Below, piece after piece: positions 43,093-51,925 of a stretch of 64,000 nt of DNA; positions within the stretch are counted from its first letter, which is position 1; each line of letters begins with the position of its first letter. The notes under the pieces are model-generated. The model made no database searches and had not been told where the DNA came from. It saw nothing but the letters and a program-made list of their open reading frames with translations. Made by a program: the position numbers and the translations under genes. The stretch is from contig CP107210.1 in the NCBI GenBank assembly GCA_025757985.1, positions 2,976,001 to 3,040,000 on the forward strand, read 5' to 3'. This DNA comes from Oscillospiraceae bacterium. GTDB lineage: Bacteria; Bacillota; Clostridia; Oscillospirales; Ruminococcaceae.

Positions 43093-44138
43093 CGGTTCTG
43101 CGCTGCGGGATAGTTCTTTTCATTGTACTTGTCCTGTCCCCTTTGGGGATAGGACAACTTATTACATCTGGCCGAGCAAGAGCTGTAACATGGGCAGCAG
43201 GGTTTGGATTGAGTACGGCGGTTTTTGAAATATTGTGCCTTGTTTTCCATGGGATGCTGTGGAGTTTGCGTCTTATGGTTGCAATTTGGTGTATAATATG
43301 CGCAGTGTTGATGCTTCTGGGCTTTATAAAGGTGACGAAAGCAGGACAGTTGCGTAAGCCAGAGTTGGTTCTAAGAGCAAGGGGTTGTACAGAATGGCTT
43401 CTACTTGCTATGGTAGTGTTGATTACGATGCTACTGACAGGGTGCACTGTTTTCGGTACGATTTATATAAACTGGGATGATCAAACCTACTGTGCTACAG
43501 CGGTAAGCTCCCTATTAACAGATACTGTAAACAGGGGAAGCATAGAAGCTGGAAAGCTGGTGCCAGCTTTTATTTATGATAAGCAGTATTCACTCCCCAA
43601 CTGGCCGATCTACAACGCGATGTTGGCACTGTTGATGGGCGTGCATCCAGCTATTGTCTATAGGACGATTCTGCCTTTATTTGAGATTCCATTGGCAATG
43701 CTAGTTTTGGGGCTGTTTGCAAGGTGCTTTTGGAAAGATAATCGCGAAAAAATATTACTTACAGTTTTATTCGCTCAAATGCTGATCCTGATGACTGCAG
43801 AAAACATGCCCGGCACCAGCGCAGAGTGGTGGCTTGTGGTGAATTGCTGGACGGGAAAATCGTTGGCAGGAAGTATTGTGATTCCGTTAGTGCTTTTGCT
43901 TCTTGTGCAGTTGGAAGAACCCGCCGATGCCATACTAAGGCAGGATATTTTTGCAGCACTTATTGCGGTTTGCTGGGGAAGCTGTTTGATTTCTGGAACC
44001 TTGTTTATAATGATTCCAGTAGAGGTGGGAATTTGGGGTAGCTTATATGTTTTGCGGACAAAGCAATGGCAGGAACTGCCACTGCTTATAGTGGCGGCAG
44101 TTCCTGCGGGTTGTTGTATGTTGTATCAGTTTTTATGA
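43089..44138 (+). CDS. DUF6077-like membrane protein, N-terminal-half-like
   Basis: A 349-residue polytopic protein, about eight helices, with INWDDQTYCATAV and PNWPIYNAMLALLMGVHPAIVYR loops typical of the first half of DUF6077 proteins. The length is short for the family and it ends abruptly in a hydrophobic stretch (CCMLYQFL), while its second half seems to lie upstream. Possible rearrangement of one ancestral gene. Confidence 0.6.
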   Translation: MTVLRCGIVLFIVLVLSPLGIGQLITSGRARAVTWAAGFGLSTAVFEILCLVFHGMLWSLRLMVAIWCIICAVLMLLGFIKVTKAGQLRKPELVLRARGCTEWLLLAMVVLITMLLTGCTVFGTIYINWDDQTYCATAVSSLLTDTVNRGSIEAGKLVPAFIYDKQYSLPNWPIYNAMLALLMGVHPAIVYRTILPLFEIPLAMLVLGLFARCFWKDNREKILLTVLFAQMLILMTAENMPGTSAEWWLVVNCWTGKSLAGSIVIPLVLLLLVQLEEPADAILRQDIFAALIAVCWGSCLISGTLFIMIPVEVGIWGSLYVLRTKQWQELPLLIVAAVPAGCCMLYQFL

Positions 44139-44282
44139 CACTGTGAGAAATTACGAAGAGTATATGCAAACGATTGCGTGGTTCAAACAATCCCACGCTT
44201 ACTGAATGATGTTGGCTATGCACATTTGTTACTATGATCAGATGTGTGTCTACGAATGTTGCAAAAAAAATCCATGATAGTT

Positions 44283-44310
44283 GCCGGAGCTAATTAGCTC
44301 CGGCTTTTTT
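44283..44310 (+). terminator. Terminator between convergent operons
   Basis: GCCGGAGCTA (44283-44292) pairs with TAGCTCCGGC followed by six T. It ends the capsule operon and lies just before the convergent minus-strand gene; a bidirectional role is possible because A-rich sequence precedes it. Confidence 0.85.
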
Positions 44311-44323
44311 CATCTGAGGGTCC

Positions 44324-45628
44324 TTAAATCATAATGCAATCTATGTTTGAATAAAAATCGCCTATTACTTTGCATATTCTATTTGATACATTGCTGTCAA
44401 CATATGCCAAGTTGCGCCCGCTTTCTATTGCTCTAGCAAATGCAACAAGTTCATAACGAATACCTTCACCATCCAGTTGATAGAAATATCTCTTGTTCAG
44501 TGAAGCGTCTTCATAACGAATCTCAAAATAGTCTGTTTTCCACCATGGGGCGGGGACATAAATATATCCTTTTGTTCCCGAAATAATTAGTGCACCTTCT
44601 GATTTGACGCCTTTTGCAACTGTTGCAGACGCAACTGCGTGATCATAAAGGAAGGTGATTTTTGTAAACTGGTCATGACCTTCATCGTCAATATGGGAAA
44701 CAATATTCTTGGATTTGTAGTCATTCCCCAAGAGGTTGAATATCGGAAGCATTGCCGTGGGGCCCCAATCGCAAATGCTATCCCACGCATCCTCTGCAAT
44801 CGATCGTAGACTAGTACAGGTAGCGTCAACAGAATAGATTTCACCGATTTTTCCTTCTTTTGCCAGCAAGAGCAATCGTGAATATGCGGTGGCGTAAGCA
44901 GTTTTGAGCGCATCCATCAAAACACAGCACATTTTTTCCGCTAATAGAAAGAGTTCTTGGCTTTGTTGCTCGGTTAATGCAACAGGCGGTTCGCATAAGA
45001 CATGTTTTCCACATTCTAGTGCTTTCTTAATCTGATCATAGTGGTGTTCAGGTGTGGAAACAATATAGACTGCATCTACTTTTTCGAGTAGTGTGTCATA
45101 ACTGGCAGTTATAAATGGAATCTCTTCGAAATACTTGGGGTCACTTGAACAAACACCAGTAATCTCCAATCCATTTACAAACTGAGACTCCTGAATATAC
45201 TTTTTTGCAATATGAGAGTCTCCAATTATTCCCAACCGGACTTTGCGTTCTTCCGAGCGGATTTCGGAACTAGAAACACCTTCTGTACGTTCCAAGTATA
45301 CTACTTTGCAGTATTCTTTCAAGTAATCAAATTTTCCGGCCCAATCCGAGCCAACGGTAAAAATGTCTACGCCATATCTGCGAATATCATCAATTTTTTG
45401 TCCCTCGTATTCTTCGACGATGATTTTATCCGCAAGACCAGTAGCACGTACTGCCTCAATGCGCTCCATTAAGGACTGCTGTACATTGATTTTGCCTCTT
45501 GTCTTATCGAAATCATCGGCTGTTACACCGACAATTAAATAATCACCGAGTTCTTTTGCTCTTTTAAGCAATCGAATATGTCCATAATGGAGCAAGTCAA
45601 ATGTTCCATATGTTATAACTTTAGTCAT
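44324..45628 (-). CDS. Cytidylyltransferase-oxidoreductase fusion
   Basis: A 434-residue two-domain protein. Residues 1-130 are a TagD-like nucleotidyltransferase (TYGTFDLLHYGHIRLLKRAK with the HxGH motif, then LERTEGVSSSEIR). Residues about 131-434 are a Gfo/Idh/MocA dehydrogenase (LGIIGDSHIAKKYIQES nucleotide loop, STPEHHYDQIKKALECGKHVLCEPP). The fusion would reduce or oxidise a small molecule and link it to CMP or AMP. It overlaps nothing and is followed downstream by the aminotransferase gene on the same strand. Suggested supplier of the CDP donor for LicD. Confidence 0.82.
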   Translation of the reverse strand: MTKVITYGTFDLLHYGHIRLLKRAKELGDYLIVGVTADDFDKTRGKINVQQSLMERIEAVRATGLADKIIVEEYEGQKIDDIRRYGVDIFTVGSDWAGKFDYLKEYCKVVYLERTEGVSSSEIRSEERKVRLGIIGDSHIAKKYIQESQFVNGLEITGVCSSDPKYFEEIPFITASYDTLLEKVDAVYIVSTPEHHYDQIKKALECGKHVLCEPPVALTEQQSQELFLLAEKMCCVLMDALKTAYATAYSRLLLLAKEGKIGEIYSVDATCTSLRSIAEDAWDSICDWGPTAMLPIFNLLGNDYKSKNIVSHIDDEGHDQFTKITFLYDHAVASATVAKGVKSEGALIISGTKGYIYVPAPWWKTDYFEIRYEDASLNKRYFYQLDGEGIRYELVAFARAIESGRNLAYVDSNVSNRICKVIGDFYSNIDCIMI

Positions 45629-45648
45629 ATAGCACTCATTTAGCTTTC

Positions 45649-46707
45649 TTATTTGTCTATTTTTAACAATGAATCCATAAATCGTTCCATATACTGTTTT
45701 TCACCGATAGAAACTCTCAAACAATTTCCAAACTCACCAACATTAGGATATTCTTTAATGAGTATTTTCATTTCATTTTTCATTCGATCAACTATGCGTC
45801 CTGCATTGGTCTTTGGTTCGATGAACAAGAAATTCCCGGCTTCTCCTTTGTGTCGATATCCATTTGCATCCAAACTGTTCAATAAATAAGTTCTTCCTTC
45901 GTTAAATTTGGCTATCAAGCCGTCAACCATCCCGGGTGTTGTGATGATTTTCTCTGCAAATAGCAGGGCGAAAGCGTTTGTATTATGTGGCGTGCAAAAT
46001 TTTTGAACAAATTTGATGTCTTCTGGATTCCCTACTACATATCCTAAGCGGCAACCAGCCATTGAAAAGAGCTTAGAAAATGTTCTAGTGACGAGGACTC
46101 TTCTATTACCCAGAGCATACTTTATGAACGTCTTAGGGTAGAAATAATGATATGCTTCATCAATCAGAAGCGTGATTTCTTTCTCTTGGCAGGTCTTGAA
46201 TAACCTTTCGAATTCTTCGTCAGTATAAACATTTCCCATAGGATTGTTGGGATTCAGAAGAATAAGCATCTGCGTATCATCGGTTAGCTCTCGCTCGATG
46301 TTATCAATACTAATAGTTAAATCGTCATTGTACGGAACTTTCACAAAATTCCTGCCATACATTTCTGAGTATATCTGGAACATGAAATATGAGGGTACAA
46401 CGCCTACAATTCTGCCATTAGGAGCTGTAAATGCTTGTATCACATAACGAATAGCTTCTGCTGAACCGTTTGTAATACAAATATTAGAGATATCTGTTCC
46501 AATATAATCTGCCAACACCTGCGTGAAGTGCAGTGTTTCTGGGTACTGTGCTATCATCTGTGGAGTGACTTCGGTTAAAACCGTTTCAACAAACTCTTGG
46601 GGCAACCCGCCTGGATTTTCATTTAAATCCAAGCGAAGATATCCTTTTCTTTCGTTTTGGTCAAAGATTCTAACTAAGTTTTCTATATTGTGATTTAGGT
46701 AGTACAT
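45649..46707 (-). CDS. PLP-dependent aminotransferase (HisC-like)
   Basis: A 352-residue class I/II aminotransferase. The PLP lysine is in RTFSKLFSMAGCRLGY, with NPNNPMGNVY and DEAYHYFY motifs. Closest in style to histidinol-phosphate aminotransferase and the threonine-phosphate decarboxylase group. Start chosen at the ATG after GGAGGAACG; a TTG 15 bases upstream is weaker. First gene of the minus-strand pair; it would add or remove an amino group on the precursor handled by the fusion enzyme. Confidence 0.88.
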   Translation of the reverse strand: MYYLNHNIENLVRIFDQNERKGYLRLDLNENPGGLPQEFVETVLTEVTPQMIAQYPETLHFTQVLADYIGTDISNICITNGSAEAIRYVIQAFTAPNGRIVGVVPSYFMFQIYSEMYGRNFVKVPYNDDLTISIDNIERELTDDTQMLILLNPNNPMGNVYTDEEFERLFKTCQEKEITLLIDEAYHYFYPKTFIKYALGNRRVLVTRTFSKLFSMAGCRLGYVVGNPEDIKFVQKFCTPHNTNAFALLFAEKIITTPGMVDGLIAKFNEGRTYLLNSLDANGYRHKGEAGNFLFIEPKTNAGRIVDRMKNEMKILIKEYPNVGEFGNCLRVSIGEKQYMERFMDSLLKIDK

Positions 46708-46722
46708 TTTGCGTTCCTCCAA

Positions 46723-47270
46723 TTCAAGCGCGGTTGCTTTGTTGTTGGTGTGTTACAGAACCAAGAAAGAGATGATCTTCCCTTTCGCCAAAAGCGCAAA
46801 AAATAAAATTGCGTTTAGGTTTAATATATACATAACTTTTACACCATCTGCGCGATTTAATAACATTTGCTTTAAAACTTGGATTTCAGACTTCAATCTC
46901 GTTGCGCGAGGTGCTTGGTATAATCTCAAGCGCCGACACAGAAAATGAAGTGTACTGACTACCAGAATGAAAGTCAATGCATTATTAAATTCTACTGTAA
47001 TAGGGGGGCATGCTGTAGCGGTACTTGTGCCCAAAAGGCGAGAGTTGTGCAGTAATGTAAAATCATTTATGAGGACATATACAAAATTCCTATTATTCCT
47101 ATGATACCATGAATCTTGTGCTCTTACAAGAAAAACTCATTCAGAAAAGCTCGGACCTAGAGTTTTATAATCGTGAAAAAGGCCGGAAGGCCTTGAACCT
47201 GACCGAAAAGTACAAAAATAAGAGTGCTGGCAATGAAGAAAACAAGCCCAGCGGAAAGAGAGCAAGAAAA
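46723..47270. other. Intergenic region without a convincing gene
   Basis: Two short open frames have no recognisable motif. It holds the upstream region of the minus-strand aminotransferase operon on the left and AT-rich sequence before a mobile-element gene fragment on the right. The break between capsule locus and mobile debris is probably near 47000. Confidence 0.5.
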
Positions 47271-47437
47271 TGTTGTATCAGGTTATTGGCGTTGAGCGCA
47301 AAACTGGCGATTTCACCCCGCGTGATGGTTCCAACCGTCAGATTCACTATGACAACCTCGTGTTGCACAGTGTGACCCTCAAGCGTCTGGTTGGCTGTGC
47401 CGGACAGAAAGCGGAACAGTGCTCCATCAATCTGATT
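47271..47437 (+). pseudogene. Mobile-element small protein, N-terminal fragment
   Basis: About 55 codons beginning LYQVIGVERKTGDFTPRDG, a start typical of a small protein in Firmicute conjugative elements (possibly a DNA-binding protein). The frame then crosses into antisense sequence at about 47437. Name uncertain. Confidence 0.4.
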
Positions 47438-47758
47438 ACAACTTTGGGAGAATTGTTATGCTTGTTGTCCTCTTCTTCATTATGGGAATTTGTGAGGGCT
47501 ATCTCCTCGTTCTGTTTGAGAATCATGTTAAAACACAACGCCGTGATATAAGCGTTTCCACCCGTGATGAGATTAGCGATAAAACGAATTGTAGTTGAAT
47601 CCGTGTATTGGCATATAAGTAATGCTGTTAGTGTCAACGCAAAACTTCCGTAAAACCAATTTGATGGTTTGCCCTCGAATAGTTCTTTTCCATACAGTGT
47701 ATTGAACCATTTAGGGATTACCAGTCCAATGGTGTTTGCCACTAAGTTTAGCAAGATA
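47438..47758 (-). pseudogene. Membrane protein fragment
   Basis: A minus-strand frame with hydrophobic segments (LNLVANTIGLVIPKW, FALTLTALLICQY) and an acidic tail. No family recognised. It is joined to a nitroreductase start on the right and to a mobile-element fragment on the left. Confidence 0.35.
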
Positions 47759-47863
47759 CTATTTAGCGGCGTCCAGTATCTGATGTAGCTTTTCGCTTTC
47801 AACAGGCGAATCTGTAAATTCCCGTGTGCTGCGGCGGGTGAAAATTGCATTGACAGCATCCAT
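47759..47863 (-). pseudogene. Nitroreductase family protein, N-terminal fragment
   Basis: The first 34 codons of a nitroreductase (MDAVNAIFTRRSTREF, the FMN-binding Arg pair RRS). Starts behind GGAGGAATAAG four bases after the marR stop. It hits a stop at DAAK where APSG would follow, so only the start remains. Confidence 0.75.
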
Positions 47864-47867
47864 GTTC

Positions 47868-48314
47868 TTATTCCTCCGAATCGTAAAATTGGTATTCTTC
47901 CTCGTTGATGGGAATGTCCCATGTATGCAGCAGGCTGTCCAAAAGTCCCGCGAGCTGCTGCTTTTTCCGCTGCGGCATCGCAGCGAACAGCTCATCCGCA
48001 TAAGCCTGCCGGTTTTGCATCGCCTCTATCGCGGCCTTTTTGCCCAGCTCGGTCAGCTCCACATCCACATTCCGCTTGTCCTGCTCGTTTTTGCAGCGGG
48101 AAATCAGCCCGGACTTCTCCATGCCGTCCAGCTGCTCACTGAGGGTTGCGGAGCGGCGTCCGGTCAGCTCGATCAATTCCCGCTGGGTCAATGCGCCATA
48201 TCGGTTCAAAAGAACCAACAGCCGCCCCTGCCCACGGAACTTTTCCTGTGTCTGCATGAGGTGAGAGATCTGGTGCATCATCCCCAGCAGGCGCAAATTC
48301 AGTTCGTTGTCCAT
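47868..48314 (-). CDS. MarR-family transcriptional regulator
   Basis: A 148-residue winged-helix regulator (LLVLLNRYGALTQRELIELTGRRSATLSEQLDGMEKSGLISR, then KRNVDVELTELG). MarR proteins usually respond to phenolic or oxidant ligands and repress adjacent redox genes; here the downstream nitroreductase is broken. Start at the ATG after CGAGGTGATCT. Confidence 0.9.
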   Translation of the reverse strand: MDNELNLRLLGMMHQISHLMQTQEKFRGQGRLLVLLNRYGALTQRELIELTGRRSATLSEQLDGMEKSGLISRCKNEQDKRNVDVELTELGKKAAIEAMQNRQAYADELFAAMPQRKKQQLAGLLDSLLHTWDIPINEEEYQFYDSEE

Positions 48315-48598
48315 GAGATCACCTCGAAAAATCATTAGGAAACTTGTGATTGGATTATAGCACCACGATTTTCACTTTACAAGGGTCCTAAAGAAAAAGT
48401 TGGGAAAAATCTCAAAAAATCGTTTGAAATCGAGTTTCAAATTTGATAAAATAAAGCCATACAAAGGTATCATGAGAGTGCATCCGGTGCGGTGGGCGTT
48501 GGCGGCAGACTGGCGCGCACAGGCTGTTTGTTCACTGATCATCTCTCTGAAAAAGAGCATCCGTTCTGACCGGGCGGAGGCTGAGGAAGGTGAAATCA
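48315..48598. other. Intergenic region upstream of marR
   Basis: AT-rich control region for marR, then a patch with an open frame (48400-48675) that has no motif. No promoter is clear enough to call. Confidence 0.4.
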
Positions 48599-48715
48599 AT
48601 GAAGCGCGTAAAGGCAGCATGCATCTTGCAGACACTGGTCTTTTCACAGAAGGACGATTGCGGTCTGACCCATGAGCAGCAGCTCAAAGTCAACCACGAC
48701 GAAGTGAGCCGTTAA
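48599..48715 (+). pseudogene. Small element protein, 38-codon fragment
   Basis: Reads MKRVKAACILQTLVFSQKDD and ends VNHDEVSR with a stop. It looks like the start of a small mobile-element protein that continues beyond this point in intact versions. It has a GAAGGTG ribosome site and precedes the recombinase. Confidence 0.4.
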
Positions 48716-48753
48716 ACAATGCGGTATACTGAAAGCGCAAGGAGGGATAATCA

Positions 48754-49374
48754 GTGAGTTATTCGGATGAAACACTCAGGCGTCCGCGCAAGGTGGCCTT
48801 CTACGGGCGCGTTTCCACGGAGCTGGAAGCACAGACGGCAGCGCTTAAAAGTCAGATGGAATGGTATCATAAGCTGGCAGCGCAGTACCCGAACTGGTTA
48901 GTTGTGAATCAGTATGCGGACGATGGCGTGACCGGAACCGTGAAGGAAGTGCGCCGGGCTTTCATGAAGATGCTGTACGATGCCAAAGAGGGCAAGTTTG
49001 ATCTGATCGTGACGCGGGAGGTCTCGCGGTTTGCCCGCAATACCGTAGATACGGTGGAAACGGTGCGAGAGCTGCGGCAGTGCGGCGTCGAAGTGTATTT
49101 CGTCATGGAAGATATCTGGACGATGGAAAGTGACGGAGAACTTCGTCTATCGATCCTGGCTTGCTTGGCACAGGAAGAGAGTCGGAAAATCAGCGAACGA
49201 TCCAGAGCGGGGCAGCAGGTAAAAAGAGAACGAGGTGAACCGTCAGCACACAATGCGTTGTTTGGCTATGTTTACGATAGGCAGCATCTTGAAGGATGTG
49301 GCCGAGCTGGAGAGCGCAAAACAAGAAGGCCTTGTAGTAGAACGAGCCTACAAAGCCTTGCGCAGAAGCTATGA
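48754..49374 (+). pseudogene. Large serine recombinase, truncated
   Basis: GTG start after AAGGAGGGATAATCA. The resolvase domain is complete (FYGRVSTE with Ser21, DDGVTGT, REVSRFARNT), but at FGYVYDR near residue 174 the recombinase domain gives way to foreign sequence, and the frame ends at 49374. A second frame, ending at 49396 with SYDTKIDQE, holds the end of an unrelated gene. The enzyme can no longer bind its DNA target. Confidence 0.85.
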
Positions 49375-49533
49375 CACAAAAATTGATCAGGAATAGGCAC
49401 TGCCGTCGAGACTTCGGGTGCAACGGCAGGTATTGGGCAGGGGGGATATGTTCACCCGGAGAGGCCCCTTCCCGGATGAAAAGGCAGCGGGAAATTTTTG
49501 GGCGCATTTGTCCCCGAAACTTTTGCCATGCTC

Positions 49534-49776
49534 CTAAAAAGCCAGTGCATCCTCGATTACATCGTTCAGCTGGCGCGGGTCAAGCTGGCCTGCGGTACAG
49601 CGGTCAGCCAGGTCGGCGGCAAAGCTGCGGGAAGTTGACACATCCGCGATAAGGCAGACCTTCTGCCTCTGGCCGGCCTCAAGACGCAGGGCAAGGATGC
49701 CAAAGGTGGTATAGGGGCCTGTTTCGGGGGTGGACAACTCTTGGCGGACAGCGCGGTAGATGTACACGATTTTCAC
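49534..49776 (-). CDS. Small conserved protein (DUF6514-like)
   Basis: A minus-strand protein of about 80 residues (YIYRAVRQELSTPETGPY, LIADVSTSRSFAADLADR, QLDPRQLNDVIEDAL). It resembles a small family of Oscillospiraceae I recall as DUF6514. GTG start assumed after AGCAGG; an ATG at 49824 is possible but would overlap the divergent promoter. Confidence 0.6.
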   Translation of the reverse strand: MKIVYIYRAVRQELSTPETGPYTTFGILALRLEAGQRQKVCLIADVSTSRSFAADLADRCTAGQLDPRQLNDVIEDALAF

Positions 49777-49817
49777 CTGCTTTTTTTGAATTGTTATACG
49801 ATATGTACAGGAAAAGA

Positions 49818-49846
49818 TTGACAATAAATGGAAAAGAATGTAAAAT
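49818..49846 (+). promoter_or_regulatory. Promoter of the XRE gene
   Basis: TTGACA (49818-49823) and TAAAAT (49841-49846), 17-bp spacer; it lies 168 bases upstream of the ATG. Confidence 0.65.
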
Positions 49847-50013
49847 GGTTACATCACCGGAAGATGATGGAATATCGGCTTTTTTCACTATACCACATCC
49901 CGGTGTACAAAGTACACAGCCAGTGACCGGGAAGTTTGGCGGTACATTATGCGCCGCCTGCCACAGGGCTCCCCGGCGGCGATTTGCGTTCAAAAGAAGG
50001 GGAGTTGGAAAGT

Positions 50014-50619
50014 ATGGTCGAACATCGAATACGCGTGGCAGAGGCAATCGCTGCAGCGCGTCAGGACGCAGGGGTTTCGCAGCGTGCCTTGGCGGAACGC
50101 CTCGGTCGGGACAGGCGCACGATCCAGAAATGGGAAAAGGGCGAAATGAAGATCACGCTCGAGGATTTTCTGGATATTTTCGATGCGCTGAAGATCCCGG
50201 TGGAGGCTTACTCCAAGTGGATCCGCAACCCGGAGCTGTTCCCCCGGGGCCTCGATGACATTCGCGGCTTTTCCACCGACAAGAAGCGCAGCGCACTGGC
50301 AGACTACTACGAGCATCAGGCCTCGCCGCTTGAGGTCGAGCAGGAATATTACTTCCTGTTTGCCAACCACGGCAGCAGCTGTGACGGTATGTACCAGCAG
50401 TGGATGGCAAACCTGATGACACCGCTGCGCGACCGCAAACGCATCTGCGGCCAGATCATCGACAACTACAATGAGGCCCTGGCCACCGGCGCCATCACCG
50501 ACCCGGACGCCCCGCAGCCCAACATGGATGTGCTGCGGGCCTGCTACGAGGCCAGCTCCCAGAGCGTGCAAAACGGAGACAACGGCTACGCGCTGTCCGG
50601 CCTGAAAGCAGCGGAATAA
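50014..50619 (+). CDS. XRE-family regulator with long C-terminal domain
   Basis: A 201-residue protein. Helix-turn-helix at residues 8-60 (GVSQRALAERLGRDRRTIQKWEKGEM), then an uncharacterised C-terminal region (FFLFANHGSSCDGMYQQWMANLM type). GC-rich codons match the flanking core genes. Start at the ATG after GGGGAGTTGG. Followed by a strong terminator. Confidence 0.9.
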   Translation: MVEHRIRVAEAIAAARQDAGVSQRALAERLGRDRRTIQKWEKGEMKITLEDFLDIFDALKIPVEAYSKWIRNPELFPRGLDDIRGFSTDKKRSALADYYEHQASPLEVEQEYYFLFANHGSSCDGMYQQWMANLMTPLRDRKRICGQIIDNYNEALATGAITDPDAPQPNMDVLRACYEASSQSVQNGDNGYALSGLKAAE

Positions 50620-50624
50620 AAACC

Positions 50625-50662
50625 GCCCCCTCTGCGTACAATCTGCGCAGGGGGCTTTTTTG
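50625..50662 (+). terminator. Terminator after the XRE gene
   Basis: GCCCCC...GGGGGC stem with a short inner GCG/CGC pairing, then six T. The next ATG begins within three bases of its end. Confidence 0.8.
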
Positions 50663-50663
50663 T

Positions 50664-51809
50664 ATGTCTGAACTTGTGCGCAGGGTGCGGGCGCGGGATA
50701 AATTCGGCGCGCTGCCCACCTTTGATGTACCGTTTCTCATCCTTTTGCTGCTGCTGCTCAGCTATGGGCTTATCATGCTGTTTTCAGCCGGGTATGCAGT
50801 CGCGCTCTACCGCCGCGGCGATGCCTACACCTACATCCGCCCGCAGCTGCTGTTTGCGGCGCTGGGGGTGGCGGCCATGTACGCGGCCAGTCTGGTGGAC
50901 TACCATATCTGGCACCGGCTGGCCTGGCCGGTGCTGGCCCTGGCGCTGGCGCTGCTGACGGTCGTTCTCTTTATGCCGGAGTACAACGGCTGCAAGCGGT
51001 GGATCGTGCTGCCCGGGCTGGGCACGCTGCAGCCCAGCGAGATCGCAAAATTTGCGGTGGTGCTGGTGTTTTCCCATATTATATCGCTGAATCATGATCG
51101 AATGCGGTCGTTTTCCACCGGTGTGCTGCCGTTTGCGCTGATTCTGGGCGTTGTCACGGTGCTGATGCTGCTTGAGCCGCACCTCTCCGGCACGCTGCTC
51201 ATCCTCGCGATCGGGGCGGTGCTTATGTTTGTGGGCGGTACGGGGCTGCGCTGGTTTGCGCTGGCGGGGGGCTTGGGGGCGGCGGCCATCGCGGCAGCGG
51301 TGGTGCTGCTGCCGCAGCTGGTGCCCTATGCCACCGACCGGCTGGCATCGTGGCGGAACCCATTTGCCGACCCGCTGGGGGAGGGGCACCAAACCATCCA
51401 GAGCCTGTATGCCATCGCGTCCGGCGGGCTGGCCGGGCTGGGGCTGGGCAACAGCCGCCAGAAATACCTGTATGTGCCGGAGCCGCAGAATGACTTTATC
51501 TTCTCGATCCTGTGCGAGGAGTTGGGCTTTATCGGCGCGGCGCTGGTCGTGGCGCTGTTTTTGCTGCTGCTTCTGCGCGGCATGTCCATCGCCGTGCGGG
51601 CGCGGGATAAATTCGGCGCGCTGCTGACAGTGGGATTTGTGGTGCAGGTGATCCTGCAGGCAATCCTCAACATCGCGGTCGTGACGAACACGATCCCCAA
51701 CACAGGCATCAGTCTGCCGTTTTTCTCGTCCGGCGGCACAAGCCTGCTCATGCTGCTCGGCGAGATGGGCATCGTCCTTTCGGTGTCGCGGCAGACCGAC
51801 ATGGTGTAA
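50664..51809 (+). CDS. SEDS-family peptidoglycan polymerase (RodA/FtsW type)
   Basis: A 381-residue membrane protein with about ten helices. SEDS signatures: GCKRWIVLPGLGTLQPSEIAK, PDF-type NDFIFSILCEELGFIG, and the late GISLPFFSSGGTSLL loop. It makes glycan strands of the cell wall together with a class B PBP. A 31-nt sequence repeats exactly near both ends of the gene. No PBP gene is adjacent. Which of RodA, FtsW or SpoVE it is cannot be told from sequence alone. Confidence 0.92.
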   Translation: MSELVRRVRARDKFGALPTFDVPFLILLLLLLSYGLIMLFSAGYAVALYRRGDAYTYIRPQLLFAALGVAAMYAASLVDYHIWHRLAWPVLALALALLTVVLFMPEYNGCKRWIVLPGLGTLQPSEIAKFAVVLVFSHIISLNHDRMRSFSTGVLPFALILGVVTVLMLLEPHLSGTLLILAIGAVLMFVGGTGLRWFALAGGLGAAAIAAAVVLLPQLVPYATDRLASWRNPFADPLGEGHQTIQSLYAIASGGLAGLGLGNSRQKYLYVPEPQNDFIFSILCEELGFIGAALVVALFLLLLLRGMSIAVRARDKFGALLTVGFVVQVILQAILNIAVVTNTIPNTGISLPFFSSGGTSLLMLLGEMGIVLSVSRQTDMV

Positions 51810-51854
51810 GGCTGCCGGATGGATTTCCAGTTTTTCCCACCATAAACATTTCAC

Positions 51855-51888
51855 ACTCCCACGGTTGAAACCGCGGGAGTTTTGTTTT
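51855..51888 (+). terminator. Terminator after the SEDS gene
   Basis: CTCCCACGGTT pairs with AACCGCGGGAG, then TTTTGTTTT. Confidence 0.8.
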
Positions 51889-51925
51889 ATAATTATACTG
51901 CATTTTTGTGTGAAAGAGGTGCCGT

